64,000 nt of DNA from Paenibacillus sp. FSL H7-0331 (lineage in GTDB: Bacteria > Bacillota > Bacilli > Paenibacillales > NBRC-103111): contig NZ_MRTH01000007.1 in the NCBI RefSeq assembly GCF_001956045.1, forward strand, positions 124,001 to 188,000. Reading direction: 5' to 3'. Under the pieces are notes generated by a model, which saw only the letters and a list, made by a program, of their open reading frames with translations, ran no database searches and was not told the origin of the DNA. This document shows, in pieces, positions 16,801-24,167 of the stretch. Each line of letters opens with the position of its first letter. Within the stretch, counting starts at the first letter, position 1. The position numbers were made by a program, and so were the translations under genes.

Positions 16801-19690
16801 CTGCTGCTTGAGCCCTGGCCCTAAATGCAGTAGTCCTTGCCAAATTTTGAGTAGGTGCAACGTTTTCTGCCGACGTTCCTGAACTTCGTTGTATGCTGAG
16901 ACTACTATCCTGAGCTGCGTTTGGTTGTCTCACATTTGTCTGCGTATAGCTTAGGGCATTCATTCGCTTTGTTGCAGCGTTTCCTGCCAATATACCTAAA
17001 CTTCGTCGAATGCTGATACTATTGTCTAGAGCTGTTTCTGGCTGTCTCACATTTGCTTGCGTATACCTTAGGGCATTCATTCGCTTTGTTGCTGCGTTTT
17101 CTCCCAATATACCTAAACTTCGTCGAATGCTGATACCATTGCCTGGAGCTGTGTCTGGCTGTCTCACATTTGCTTGCGTATAGTTTAGAGCAGTCATTGG
17201 CTTTGCTGCAGCCTTATCTATCAATGTTCCTGAATTCCGTTGCAGGCTGAGCCTATTATTCTGGGCTGCATATGGCTGTCTCACTTTTGTTTGCGTATAG
17301 CTTAGAGCAGTCATTGGCTTACTTGATAACAGAGTCCTTACGCTCAACTCATGCCTATGGTTGTTGTCTAGAACAGCCGGCTTCCAACCCTTAAGCAGCA
17401 TCAAGGACAGTGGCGGCAAGGGTGAAGTCATCTGGTAATCGGACCCGTGATTATCGTTATCGGATTTACGAAAAATCGGTTGACGTTGCCCTGCCATCCT
17501 GTCGAAAGCTGATGCTTCATATAGGGTACTTGTACGGTTATTCAAACCCTGAGTTGCCCGCTCTTGCCTAATGTACTTAGGAGATTGCTGCATGACTCGA
17601 TTGGCCAAGTTAACCCTTCGATAAGCATCACTTTGTTGTTCATGTGCAGGTTCATGCTCCGGTGGAGCAAGTATTTTTTCAGATGTCTCTTGTCGTCGTT
17701 GATTCGATAGTGCTCGGTATGTTGCAATTGTGCCGACAGGTGGACTGCTTGCACGATCGCCCCCATCTTCTATCTGTGGAAGATTCCTTCCAGCAGAATG
17801 GGAAGCAGCCTGCATGACCGGATACTGCCTGTAGTTACCTGGAAGCCATGGATCTGACTGTTCAAATCGCAATTTACGATTAGCGGATACAGGGTATAGC
17901 GTGTTAGCTGTATGTGCAAGCTGGAAAGAAGATGTCTTCCTTTGGGTGATTGGACTGAGGGAATCCGCACTCCCCTGATGACGTATGGATTCACCTCTCC
18001 ATCTCTTCCCAGCATGATTATCATTTTCAATAAAGCTATTGTTACGACCATCACGGCTTAATCTTTGGTTTAAGCTAGTACCAAAAACCTCTGCCATGCG
18101 TCTTTGCTGGTTAACACTTGAAGATTGGTGCTGCATATTCCCACTTTGTCTGGTCCGTGCTGGCAGCGTTGCCTGCGAAATCATAGACAAGAGTGATAGT
18201 GAAGCATGCCTGCGACCAAGAGGAAGCATTCCTTCATGCTGCCGTTGAATCACGGCTGTTTGGATTTCTTTATCACTGCGAGCTTGATAAACTATGCGTT
18301 GACTCATTCTGGCAGAGCTCTGTTGATCAGGTGTTGCCTGCTGCCATTGCAGTTGCCGGCCTACTGTCTTATTACTAGTCGTACCGCCCGTTTCACCCAC
18401 ATGAGTTCGCCAAACCATAGGGTACGTGGCAGTGCTTGAAGAACGACGCTGCAAATAGCCAATTTGCTCATTCTGCGTCAGCATTCGAAGAGGTATTGTT
18501 GAACCTGAGTTCAATTCCTTATTGTGCACAATCTGCCCTATACGCTGCGAGACTTGCATGCTTCGCTGCTTACTATTATCCGGTACCCATCTTACAGCAC
18601 CCTGTTGTGTTGTAGTCAATTCCAATGGATTGGCTGGAAGTGAAAGCTCTGAAACGTTCGCTGCTGACTCTTTACTAGGAACGATTGGAGTATGCTGCAT
18701 CACTTGTCGATTTTGAAGCTCAAATGTCTCGTCTGTTGCCGCATCAAGCTTTTGTTTTACAGTCTGATTCTGTACGGCTTCTGTAATCTGCTGTTGATCT
18801 TGGGCAACGTGCTCTTCCGGGATGCGTTCTTCCCGCTTATGTTCATGCACCAAAGATGACCCTTCATCTTGCAGTCCTTGCTGTTGTACGGGCACTCGAG
18901 CCGATGGCGCTAATAGCTGATTTTCCTGAATGTGACCGGTATACGGGACCTGACTCGGCTCCAACGCTTGCGGCTGTCCTGTAGCTTGAGAATGCTCCGG
19001 CCGTTTGCCCTTCCTGTTGACCAATTCAGTATTGCTGTTCTTCGTTTGCTTCTCTACCTGGCGACGAGTTCGATCGTTCCGCTCGGCCTGTTGAAGCTGT
19101 TTTTTGCTACCTTTTGTCGCTTTTGCATCCCTTGGCGTAAGTTTTGTAAGGGTATCAGGCTTCAATCGAGCTGTTGATATTTTGTCCGTCGCAGTAGTTG
19201 AGGTACTGCTAGCCGCGGTTTGATTTCTTTTTTCAACCGGAATGACGCCGCTCTGCATGGCCTTCGGTGCTGCTCCAGAGGGTTTCATTTGGACCAAAGC
19301 CTGCTTGTTCCGGTTTGTCCCCGCCATACCGCTGTAATAATGAATCAACCGCTCAAGCCGATGGACCGTTTCCGTACGAGTTACGATTTGCTTCGCTCCA
19401 CTATGCTGGAGTGCCGCCAGTTGGGCCTTTAATTGTTCGACCATGTGCCGCCATTTCGCCGAACCGTCGTCCCGCTCTTCGTCGTCAGCCCCTGCCATTT
19501 CGCGAAATACCAATGACAGACGTCCAAAATAATCCTGGCGCCAAAAACCGTATTTACCTATAATGTTGTCAGCAAAAAGTCGAGTAAGACGTGCCGTGCC
19601 GCTGCCGTCGTCCTGCTTACGCTGTGGAACGTTCAACCTGCCGAGCTTACCGGCTGTCGTATGGGGGATATGTGATTTTCGGGATTTCAT
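13805..19690 (-). CDS. Giant 1961-residue low-complexity protein in the tape-measure slot of the eCIS
   Basis: The largest gene of the window. The first 120 residues look helical (RRLTRLFADNIIG-type segments, QLKAQLAALQ). From about residue 130 to 1900 the chain is rich in Gln, Ser, Arg, Asn and Ala, suggesting intrinsic disorder. Four tandem 39-residue repeats cover residues 791-946, a short LHGSA repeat lies near residues 1550-1560, and one hydrophobic stretch (AGVIPGAMVGLMAMLGVS, 1297-1314) resembles a membrane-insertion helix. The last 55 residues are predicted helical (TKEQINELIKQLPQLDVNHI and DKVTRELEKRMRFERQR), and look like a conserved anchor. Position between tube and LysM genes equals that of the xkdO tape measure in PBSX. 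It could be a tape measure, a lumen-loaded cargo, or both. Start ATG at 19690 with GGGGG upstream. Confidence 0.75.
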   Translation of the reverse strand: MKSRKSHIPHTTAGKLGRLNVPQRKQDDGSGTARLTRLFADNIIGKYGFWRQDYFGRLSLVFREMAGADDEERDDGSAKWRHMVEQLKAQLAALQHSGAKQIVTRTETVHRLERLIHYYSGMAGTNRNKQALVQMKPSGAAPKAMQSGVIPVEKRNQTAASSTSTTATDKISTARLKPDTLTKLTPRDAKATKGSKKQLQQAERNDRTRRQVEKQTKNSNTELVNRKGKRPEHSQATGQPQALEPSQVPYTGHIQENQLLAPSARVPVQQQGLQDEGSSLVHEHKREERIPEEHVAQDQQQITEAVQNQTVKQKLDAATDETFELQNRQVMQHTPIVPSKESAANVSELSLPANPLELTTTQQGAVRWVPDNSKQRSMQVSQRIGQIVHNKELNSGSTIPLRMLTQNEQIGYLQRRSSSTATYPMVWRTHVGETGGTTSNKTVGRQLQWQQATPDQQSSARMSQRIVYQARSDKEIQTAVIQRQHEGMLPLGRRHASLSLLSMISQATLPARTRQSGNMQHQSSSVNQQRRMAEVFGTSLNQRLSRDGRNNSFIENDNHAGKRWRGESIRHQGSADSLSPITQRKTSSFQLAHTANTLYPVSANRKLRFEQSDPWLPGNYRQYPVMQAASHSAGRNLPQIEDGGDRASSPPVGTIATYRALSNQRRQETSEKILAPPEHEPAHEQQSDAYRRVNLANRVMQQSPKYIRQERATQGLNNRTSTLYEASAFDRMAGQRQPIFRKSDNDNHGSDYQMTSPLPPLSLMLLKGWKPAVLDNNHRHELSVRTLLSSKPMTALSYTQTKVRQPYAAQNNRLSLQRNSGTLIDKAAAKPMTALNYTQANVRQPDTAPGNGISIRRSLGILGENAATKRMNALRYTQANVRQPETALDNSISIRRSLGILAGNAATKRMNALSYTQTNVRQPNAAQDSSLSIQRSSGTSAENVAPTQNLARTTAFRARAQAADREGGPGTLPGFNDIARRKISSLNASNVILALQLPVITTLRERQWIGVDHPLIQQRQSRNTTEQMKTGNRSRRGQALNHRFNSVSEIQSESSAARWGESNHKEGALTDRVSNALRGGNAKNGSPNLSERLSYLLRNRHATMSKLPVTERHIASQVLARNRTVAQVRASSPLILAATLQHFRQPDDQSSESLQTAKLSQRNSVDPSIVDKADRAEFFNQTDQVRGKRNDAAIRTNAPKKWIEPWQPSSGSGSGLPELAKLEAGIGYALRSGLSPRAKEEPSSLQRTARSVSGTHMQKPADRSNTGFANGEGPIISKQANYSAVGNVARKSSNSNAGVIPGAMVGLMAMLGVSQSGASLKQGSNAAPISPESRMLPAFLPRLVNGEAGAFIQRNQFAKGSSTFNQAPIRERGLARRANNEIRSMKALSMARSDFHINKSDKSAVRSHIARDAAGTTSSLALRAALTKANAVPIHRTRALYTSQQSLQPSLDNFAGKRSMTPHQDIISVSGAKSAISGRSQASPLKEITHIQTRSLSAIHSSMGAAPILIEPAGIRNKDHIATASGYQGSSLQMFPIISTLQGQGAPALKGSVVQVSTLSRLVLHGSALHGSALNRPGLKGSNGTVFQRTALHRAPNEQSDDHGSQVFQRTNSLSSAVQRRLQNKSRIITDSTNHSDHMEQVSTAATMNTGGTIQWQQDVRSDISIADHAKQRMHNPTAAGPTGAVEQDRFKPAFEGVRGRSVLVRQRGVSRIPFADGSGQPAPVRMLRKAAKPPAPELFTKKSGLVGIRNQPDQGTEAHRPMLNTNSGPQLSVKRISQFRPQAVFSKSSQPTGSESKEWIAADNNQRATIQFQGKLRSLAQAPTSVRPHKWEDTADHHGQPRFGNPGMGAASGDIFTHSQQQSAALGKPSALLEHKLPNSESSQSEDLNTPILELLRRQRQPESEESSETIQSMEPLELTKEQINELIKQLPQLDVNHIVDKVTRELEKRMRFERQRRGR
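16853..17320 (-). repeat. Four tandem 117-bp repeats inside the 1961-aa gene
   Basis: Units at 17320-17204, 17203-17087, 17086-16970 and 16969-16853, each exactly 39 codons, in frame and without gaps. The shared core is K-x-M-x-AL-x-YTQ-x-x-VRQP, then x-x-x-SI/SL-x-R-x-x-G and a closing Ala-rich segment. The two middle copies are most alike. Identical length without indels points to recent unequal recombination under coding constraint. Confidence 0.92.
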
Positions 19691-19708
19691 GCCAGTCCCC
19701 CTACCCGA

Positions 19709-20158
19709 TTATTTTTTGCTGAAAACCGTTTTCAAGCCGTTATGCACCAGTTCAATGGATTCAATAGCAACACTTGTACTCGTTGAGTTCATATCAGGAC
19801 CGCTCCATTTCACAGGATAAGCCTCAAGAAAATTCCACCTGCAAATTTCGTTGCCTGAAATATGATTCAAAATAATCGAGCCGCTTTGACGGACAATTTT
19901 ACCTTTTAGAGCATCCGCGTACCAATCCCACAGATCGCTTGATTTCGTAATTCCCCGCTTGAGTACAATCCTTGGATTTTTTACGCCTTTGCGGAAATAA
20001 TGGACATAATCGTTCAAGCCGCCCTCTGAATAAGGAACAAGCTCGATCTCCGAATTGAGCCCTGTAACTTCCGTAAAACCGCCCACAAACAATCCATCCA
20101 GCTCGACCTCAAACCGTAGGGGTGCACTAATCTCATTTCTTCTAGAGGCCTCGCTCAT
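19709..20158 (-). CDS. Second tail tube protein (gp19/Afp5-like)
   Basis: 149 residues of the T4 gp19-like tube family: PLRFEVELDGLFVGGFTEVTG, then YVHYFRKGVKNPRIVLKRG, SSDLWDWYADALKGKI and a closing ESIELVHNGL. eCIS clusters often encode two or three tube variants, one being a minor protein that caps the hub end of the tube. This copy sits just before the giant gene and after DUF6760, so a tube-initiator role at the baseplate is likely. The start ATG at 20158 has GAGGTG nine bases upstream; the longer reading frame to 20215 has no ribosome site. Confidence 0.88.
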   Translation of the reverse strand: MSEASRRNEISAPLRFEVELDGLFVGGFTEVTGLNSEIELVPYSEGGLNDYVHYFRKGVKNPRIVLKRGITKSSDLWDWYADALKGKIVRQSGSIILNHISGNEICRWNFLEAYPVKWSGPDMNSTSTSVAIESIELVHNGLKTVFSKK

Positions 20159-20165
20159 CTGTTTT

Positions 20166-20363
20166 TCACCTCTTATTGAATACATCAAACGGATTATTAT
20201 CCGGTTTATCATCATTCATATTGCGGTTGATTCTAGAAATTTCGTCACACCACTTCCTGCGCTCTCGATGCTCCATCAACATGATCTCATCGTGAGGCCA
20301 GTGGAAATAGTACGCGATGAAACCGGCCTCCTCGTAAATCTTGTCAATGGGGTAACCGACTAT
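20166..20363 (-). CDS. DUF6760-type small eCIS protein with an apparent ATA start
   Basis: 65 residues: after the initiator VGYPIDKIYEEAGFIAYYFH, then WPHDEIMLMEHRERRKW and CDEISRINRNMND. The HWPHDEI and HRERRKW blocks match a small family that follows the tail chaperone in Gram-positive and actinobacterial eCIS clusters. No ATG, GTG or TTG precedes the conserved N-terminus in this frame. ATA at 20361-20363 lies one base after GGAGGAGG plus C, and overlaps the TAG stop of the upstream gene (ATAG), so coupled initiation at ATA is the simplest reading. A -1 frameshift from the upstream gene is the alternative. Function unknown, probably a tail assembly factor. Confidence 0.72.
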   Translation of the reverse strand: MVGYPIDKIYEEAGFIAYYFHWPHDEIMLMEHRERRKWCDEISRINRNMNDDKPDNNPFDVFNKR

Positions 20364-20737
20364 GCCTCCTCCATCCCGGCGATAAAAGACACATCCACAT
20401 CAAATTCATGCTCACATTTCGGACAAATAGTATGAATCTTGGGCACTTCCATTTCATTGATTTCACGGTAAAAGTTTTGCAAAAAAGCCAAATCAGCAGT
20501 AAACATCTTCTCTACAACCCGAGTATCTATCGCTCTCAGATCGCCAAGCTTCGTAATAACGCGTGTCAGTAAAATAATCGTGAGATAACCGGGGTTTTGT
20601 TGTACGCGTTGGTCCCGCATCGGCAAAATTTCGTCAGCTGCCGTCGCAAGCCGCATAATTCCTCTTTTGTGCAGGGTACCACTGTCATCCACATAACCTC
20701 TGGGTAGATCGAATTCGTATTCTGTTTTGAATGCCAT
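20360..20737 (-). CDS. Tail assembly chaperone-like protein
   Basis: 125 residues, acidic, with helical centre (VRRAIDTRVVEKMF-type, LAFLQNFYREINEMEVP) and a C-terminal CPKCEHEFDVDVSF segment with one CxxC pair. Similar proteins follow the tube gene in Gram-positive eCIS clusters and occupy the place of phage tail assembly chaperones such as XkdN. The start ATG at 20737 has TAGGAGG upstream. Its last codons contain the GGAGGAGG that serves the next gene. It is separated from the tube gene by a terminator-like stem and a cluster of palindromes, which probably lowers its expression relative to sheath and tube. Confidence 0.6.
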   Translation of the reverse strand: MAFKTEYEFDLPRGYVDDSGTLHKRGIMRLATAADEILPMRDQRVQQNPGYLTIILLTRVITKLGDLRAIDTRVVEKMFTADLAFLQNFYREINEMEVPKIHTICPKCEHEFDVDVSFIAGMEEA

Positions 20738-20754
20738 TTGGGTTTCCTCCTAAG

Positions 20755-20867
20755 AGCGTTCCTTTAGGAACGCTTACTTCGTAAGCATAATCTTGTTTTG
20801 CTTCGCAAAACTTTCTTCGTAAGCATAAGCTGAGCGTTCCTTTAGGAACACCGTCTTCGTAAGCATA
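20755..20867. repeat. Mosaic of small palindromes between tube and chaperone genes
   Basis: Perfect small hairpins follow one another: AGCGTTCCTTTAGGAACGCT (20755-20774), GCTTACTTCGTAAGC (20772-20786), GTTTTGCTTCGCAAAAC (20795-20811) and GTTCCTTTAGGAAC (about 20836-20849). The word TTCGTAAGCATAA occurs three times. The building blocks share TTC or TTTA loops. It looks like a REP-type repeat that may stabilise or process the mRNA. Confidence 0.85.
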
Positions 20868-20870
20868 AGT

Positions 20871-20922
20871 TAAGAAAACAAGAGATGGGACCAGCGGTAA
20901 ACGCCCTATCCCTCCTCTTGTT
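20871..20922 (-). terminator. Terminator/attenuator directly after the tube gene
   Basis: On the minus strand AACAAGAG and GGGA pair with TCCC and CTCTTGTT, followed by TTCTTAACTT. Stem arms are at 20877-20890 and 20909-20922. The loop is long and the T-run short, so partial termination is more likely than complete. It would favour sheath and tube mRNA over the distal genes. Confidence 0.55.
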
Positions 20923-20936
20923 CCCCCATGTAATTG

Positions 20937-21371
20937 TTACGCCGTGCGTGTCATGCCTTCATGCGACAATTCCAAAAATTCAATTGCTACTTCGGAGCCT
21001 GTACCATTAAAGTTCGGAGCTGTGTACTTGGAAGGCCATGCCTCGATAACCTGCCAGGTTGCTACATCGCCGCCCTCTTCATCGATCGCAATAATCGTAA
21101 CGGTTTTTCGTGCAACTTTACCTTCAATCGACTCCTGCATCCAATTATACATATCCATGGAGTCGGTAGTTCCCCACTTCAAGCTGATGTTACCGTATTT
21201 GGCCAATCCCGGAAGCTTGCGCGCCGTAATCGTTTCATTACCTTCACGATATTCCACTACAGCCAGAGACGCATCAAAGCCTGATACTTCGCTAAATCCG
21301 GCTTGTTGAATACCTTCAACCTCTACTCTAAATCGAAAATTTCTATATGGATCTCTACGCTCGCCAGTCAT
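20937..21371 (-). CDS. Main tail tube protein (gp19/Afp1-like)
   Basis: 144 residues, T4 gp19-like inner tube protein: DPYRNFRFRVEVEGIQQAGFSEVSG, GLAKYGNISLKWGTTDSMDMYNWM and EVAIEFLELSHEGMTRTA. Hexameric rings of this protein stack into the tube driven into the target. It lies directly behind the sheath gene, as in all known eCIS and phage clusters. Start ATG at 21371; ribosome site AAGGGG is somewhat distant. The second tube gene at 19709-20158 is a diverged paralogue. Confidence 0.9.
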   Translation of the reverse strand: MTGERRDPYRNFRFRVEVEGIQQAGFSEVSGFDASLAVVEYREGNETITARKLPGLAKYGNISLKWGTTDSMDMYNWMQESIEGKVARKTVTIIAIDEEGGDVATWQVIEAWPSKYTAPNFNGTGSEVAIEFLELSHEGMTRTA

Positions 21372-21433
21372 AATTCACTTTTCCCCTTTCGTATGGTTCA
21401 TGACAAGTTCCCTACTCAAAGTTTAGAGAAAAA

Positions 21434-23188
21434 CTATTCTTCTCTTGTTTTCTGAGTTATCCGGAAGATGACGAATTCCGCCGGTTTTACAGGCGCAACT
21501 CCAATAATGCAAATCAGACGACCATTATCGATATCATCCTGCGTCATGGTTGAGCGACCGATGTTCACATAAAATGCTTCACTCGGACTGCCTCCCATAA
21601 GAGCTCCGTCTCTCCATACGCGGGTAAGGAATGCTTCAATCGTACGCTGTACACGAGCCCATAGCTGTTCATCATTCGGCTCGAACACAACCCAGTTTGT
21701 ACCATTCTTGATCGACTCTTCGATAAAGATGAACAGCCTTCTTACGTTGACATATTTCCACAGACCATTCGATGTAGTTGTACGGGCACCCCATACACGA
21801 ATACCTTGTCCCGGGAAAGCACGAATCAAGTTCACGCCCTGTGGATTCAAAATATCCTGTTCACCTTTATTGTACTGGCAATCCAGACCTACGGCGCCAC
21901 GCACAACTTCGTTCGCAGGCGCTTTTTGCACACCACGAGTTTGGTCGGAACGCGAGTAAATACCAGCCATCGATCCGGACGGCGGAATATAAATATTGCG
22001 TTTATCGAGCGGATCAAACACCTGCAGCCAAGGATTGTACATCGCTGCATAGTTGCTGTCAAAAATATTGCGGTGCGTCATAACGTCCGCTACTTTTGTT
22101 TTTTCGCGTGGCACATCCAGAATCGCAAACCGGCTGCCGAGGTTTTCACAATGCGCTACAAGTGACAATTGGACATTAGGGTCCGTTACACCCGGGATGG
22201 ACATAATGCTTACGACATCGTTATCGATGAAGGATTGGATTCCGGTTCTTTTGCCAGGGCCACGATCTTGACCCATAAAATCAGAAGCTGCCAGATTGGC
22301 CACAGAGCCATCACTGCCACCTGCAAGCGAGATCAGGAACTTGCCTGTCTCCTCCAGCTCACCAGATAATGCTTCAAATGGAGCAGTCGCTCCAAGATCA
22401 CCAAATTCTCTACTGATATCCTTCACGGAAATAATGTTGGAGCGAACCAAGATTTTCTCAACATGGTTTGCAGCAGCTACATTCAATGACAATTTCTCGA
22501 ACGATTCAGCCTCATCGCCATAAAATACATGAAGTGTGAACTCGCTTGTAGTCAGAACTTTCGCTGGCAGCAGGTTAACATCAATAACATCTGCATCGCC
22601 ATCCAATACGCTTTCCAGTTCAATGATATTGTCGAGGGAGGAGACGACACGATTGTATTGCTTGTCACCTGCGTTCTCGAAAGCAACAACGTCACCGACG
22701 TTAAAGCCGGCATTATTCTTTACGCGATACTGCTTGGATTCCCCAGGCTCGCCAATAATGTCAAAGATTTGTGTCTTGGCCTTACTCGATGGTACCACGA
22801 CAAGACGAATCTGGTTACCCCAAGCACCCGGGTTTTTCGAGCTTATGCTAAGTACCTTCGACTCTTTATTATCCCCGCCCTGATTGGTAGCAAGCTTCGC
22901 GTCGGAAGGAGCTACCCGCATGACATACGAACGTGATCCGCCATTGAGAAAAAAGTGCTCCACCGCGTAAGACAAGAAACGGTAGTCTCCAAAAGCATTT
23001 TCGGATAAATAACTTCCGAAATTACGGTGAAAATCGGCTACGCTGGTAATAAGCAGAGGGACGCCTTCGATCTCCCCTCTTTGTGCCAACCCAATGAAGC
23101 CTGCCGTGCTTGTACTTGCACCTTCCAGCGGCTGTGCGCCACTATCGAATTCTTCTACATAGACTCCCGGTGATAAATACTCAGCCAT
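21434..23188 (-). CDS. Contractile tail sheath protein
   Basis: 584 residues. The N-terminus EYLSPGVYVEEFDSGAQPLEG is the classic sheath opening. The C-terminal domain contains VRGAVGLDCQYNKGEQDILN, LIRAFPGQGIRVWGARTT and LWKYVNVRRLFIFIEESI, ending with EFVIFRITQKTREE, the C-terminal strand that links neighbouring sheath subunits. Residues 190-330 form a variable surface insertion. A single sheath gene is present, against two or three in Afp/PVC. Start ATG at 23188 with GGGGAA upstream. Confidence 0.93.
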   Translation of the reverse strand: MAEYLSPGVYVEEFDSGAQPLEGASTSTAGFIGLAQRGEIEGVPLLITSVADFHRNFGSYLSENAFGDYRFLSYAVEHFFLNGGSRSYVMRVAPSDAKLATNQGGDNKESKVLSISSKNPGAWGNQIRLVVVPSSKAKTQIFDIIGEPGESKQYRVKNNAGFNVGDVVAFENAGDKQYNRVVSSLDNIIELESVLDGDADVIDVNLLPAKVLTTSEFTLHVFYGDEAESFEKLSLNVAAANHVEKILVRSNIISVKDISREFGDLGATAPFEALSGELEETGKFLISLAGGSDGSVANLAASDFMGQDRGPGKRTGIQSFIDNDVVSIMSIPGVTDPNVQLSLVAHCENLGSRFAILDVPREKTKVADVMTHRNIFDSNYAAMYNPWLQVFDPLDKRNIYIPPSGSMAGIYSRSDQTRGVQKAPANEVVRGAVGLDCQYNKGEQDILNPQGVNLIRAFPGQGIRVWGARTTTSNGLWKYVNVRRLFIFIEESIKNGTNWVVFEPNDEQLWARVQRTIEAFLTRVWRDGALMGGSPSEAFYVNIGRSTMTQDDIDNGRLICIIGVAPVKPAEFVIFRITQKTREE

Positions 23189-23312
23189 TATTCCCCGGTT
23201 TCATCGATCTGCACCGTCTCGCCCTTACAAGCCGAAATCGGTTCCTTTGCAGAATGAAACCAGTTCTCTCCTCTCTGCTTGTGGATTATAGAAGATGGAT
23301 AAATCCGATCTG

Positions 23313-23325
23313 CTAACAATGTTAG
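23313..23325. promoter_or_regulatory. Perfect palindrome CTAACAATGTTAG before the sheath gene
   Basis: A 13-base palindrome (CTAACA-A-TGTTAG) overlaps the stop of the 278-aa gene. A copy with one mismatch (CTAACAATGTTTG on the minus strand) lies at 27409-27421 inside the promoter spacer ahead of the ATPase. A cluster-specific repressor site is possible. No promoter was recognised in the 133-base gap before the sheath gene, apart from an isolated TATAAT-like word. Confidence 0.35.
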
Positions 23326-24158
23326 GTATTGCCTTTTGAAGCTTTTGAAGGTGTTGCCGATGGATCCAAGCATAAGCTCCCAGCTAATGTCGTTCCGCCC
23401 TCCGCAAGGTTCACCTCCTTCAAAAGGGAGAGATCGCCATAGGTAATATCAAGTCTTAGATCGAATTGTTTGGCTCTGCAGTTGGCAAAGGCCAGAACAG
23501 CCTCGCCTTGCTCGTCAGATCTGGATTTTACGACAGGCAGCAGCAGCGAACCCCGACTGTAAGAGCCGCTTATTGGCTCGACCAAACGCACTTTACGCTG
23601 GTGCTCCAGCACAGCAGCAACGCAGCACAGCTCCTCATCAGCCTTCGCATTGCGTCCGCGAATAAGGAATCGATCGCCGATTCCGATTTTTCCGGTTACA
23701 GAACCAAGCATCAGCTCATTCTCTCCTCGCCCTGCATGGTCCTGGGCCAACCTTGCTCTCGACACTTCCTCAGTCAACGGGACAGCCAGCAGTGATGCAC
23801 CCGAGCAAGGAGCTCCCCCGGCGTTCTTGACATTGACGCGAAGCAAGGTCGCTTTATCATGAAAGGGATAGGATGGACGAGGTGTGAGAGAGACATGAAC
23901 CAACTGGTCCTTGGGACCTACCCTAATATCAACGTACTCTTCGAAATAATGCTGAACAAGCACCCGCAATCGGTACATACCTTCCTGCAGGTCGGTAAAA
24001 ATGTAATAACCTTGTGCTTTAACAACAGGCTTAGCTAGCATCTCTTCTAAAGCAATCTTCGTATTGCTGCCGAGTGGGGGACCTAAGGTGAATGAGTCCA
24101 AGAGGCATACTGCTAATGAGACACGGGTTTTCATCATTGATATTCGAGTTGGCTCCAT
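23322..24158 (-). CDS. Accessory eCIS protein with an N-terminal Ig-like domain
   Basis: 278 residues, no signal peptide. Residues 10-95 (VSLAVCLLDSFTLGPPLGSN, GYYIFTDLQEGMYRLRVLVQHYF) resemble a carboxypeptidase-regulatory or prealbumin-like beta-sandwich. Residues 105-200 and 215-260 contain further beta strands. It lies between the tail-terminator and sheath genes, where some eCIS clusters carry a gene for a cap-associated protein. I cannot name the family; a collar or cap decoration is the likeliest role from position. The start ATG at 24158 is nine bases after the stop of the DUF4255 gene. Confidence 0.6.
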   Translation of the reverse strand: MEPTRISMMKTRVSLAVCLLDSFTLGPPLGSNTKIALEEMLAKPVVKAQGYYIFTDLQEGMYRLRVLVQHYFEEYVDIRVGPKDQLVHVSLTPRPSYPFHDKATLLRVNVKNAGGAPCSGASLLAVPLTEEVSRARLAQDHAGRGENELMLGSVTGKIGIGDRFLIRGRNAKADEELCCVAAVLEHQRKVRLVEPISGSYSRGSLLLPVVKSRSDEQGEAVLAFANCRAKQFDLRLDITYGDLSLLKEVNLAEGGTTLAGSLCLDPSATPSKASKGNT

Positions 24159-24167
24159 TCGGTCCTC

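Noticed and set aside
16853..17320. Tandem repeats considered as a CRISPR array
   Set aside because: Units are 117 bp, contiguous, without spacers, in frame and inside a gene.
13805..19690. Plus-strand frames opposite the giant gene
   Set aside because: They are short, without ribosome sites, and reflect the codon bias of the minus-strand gene.
20166..20215. Longer N-terminus of the second tube protein (start at 20215)
   Set aside because: It overlaps the DUF6760 gene, has no ribosome site, and the family begins at the ATG at 20158.
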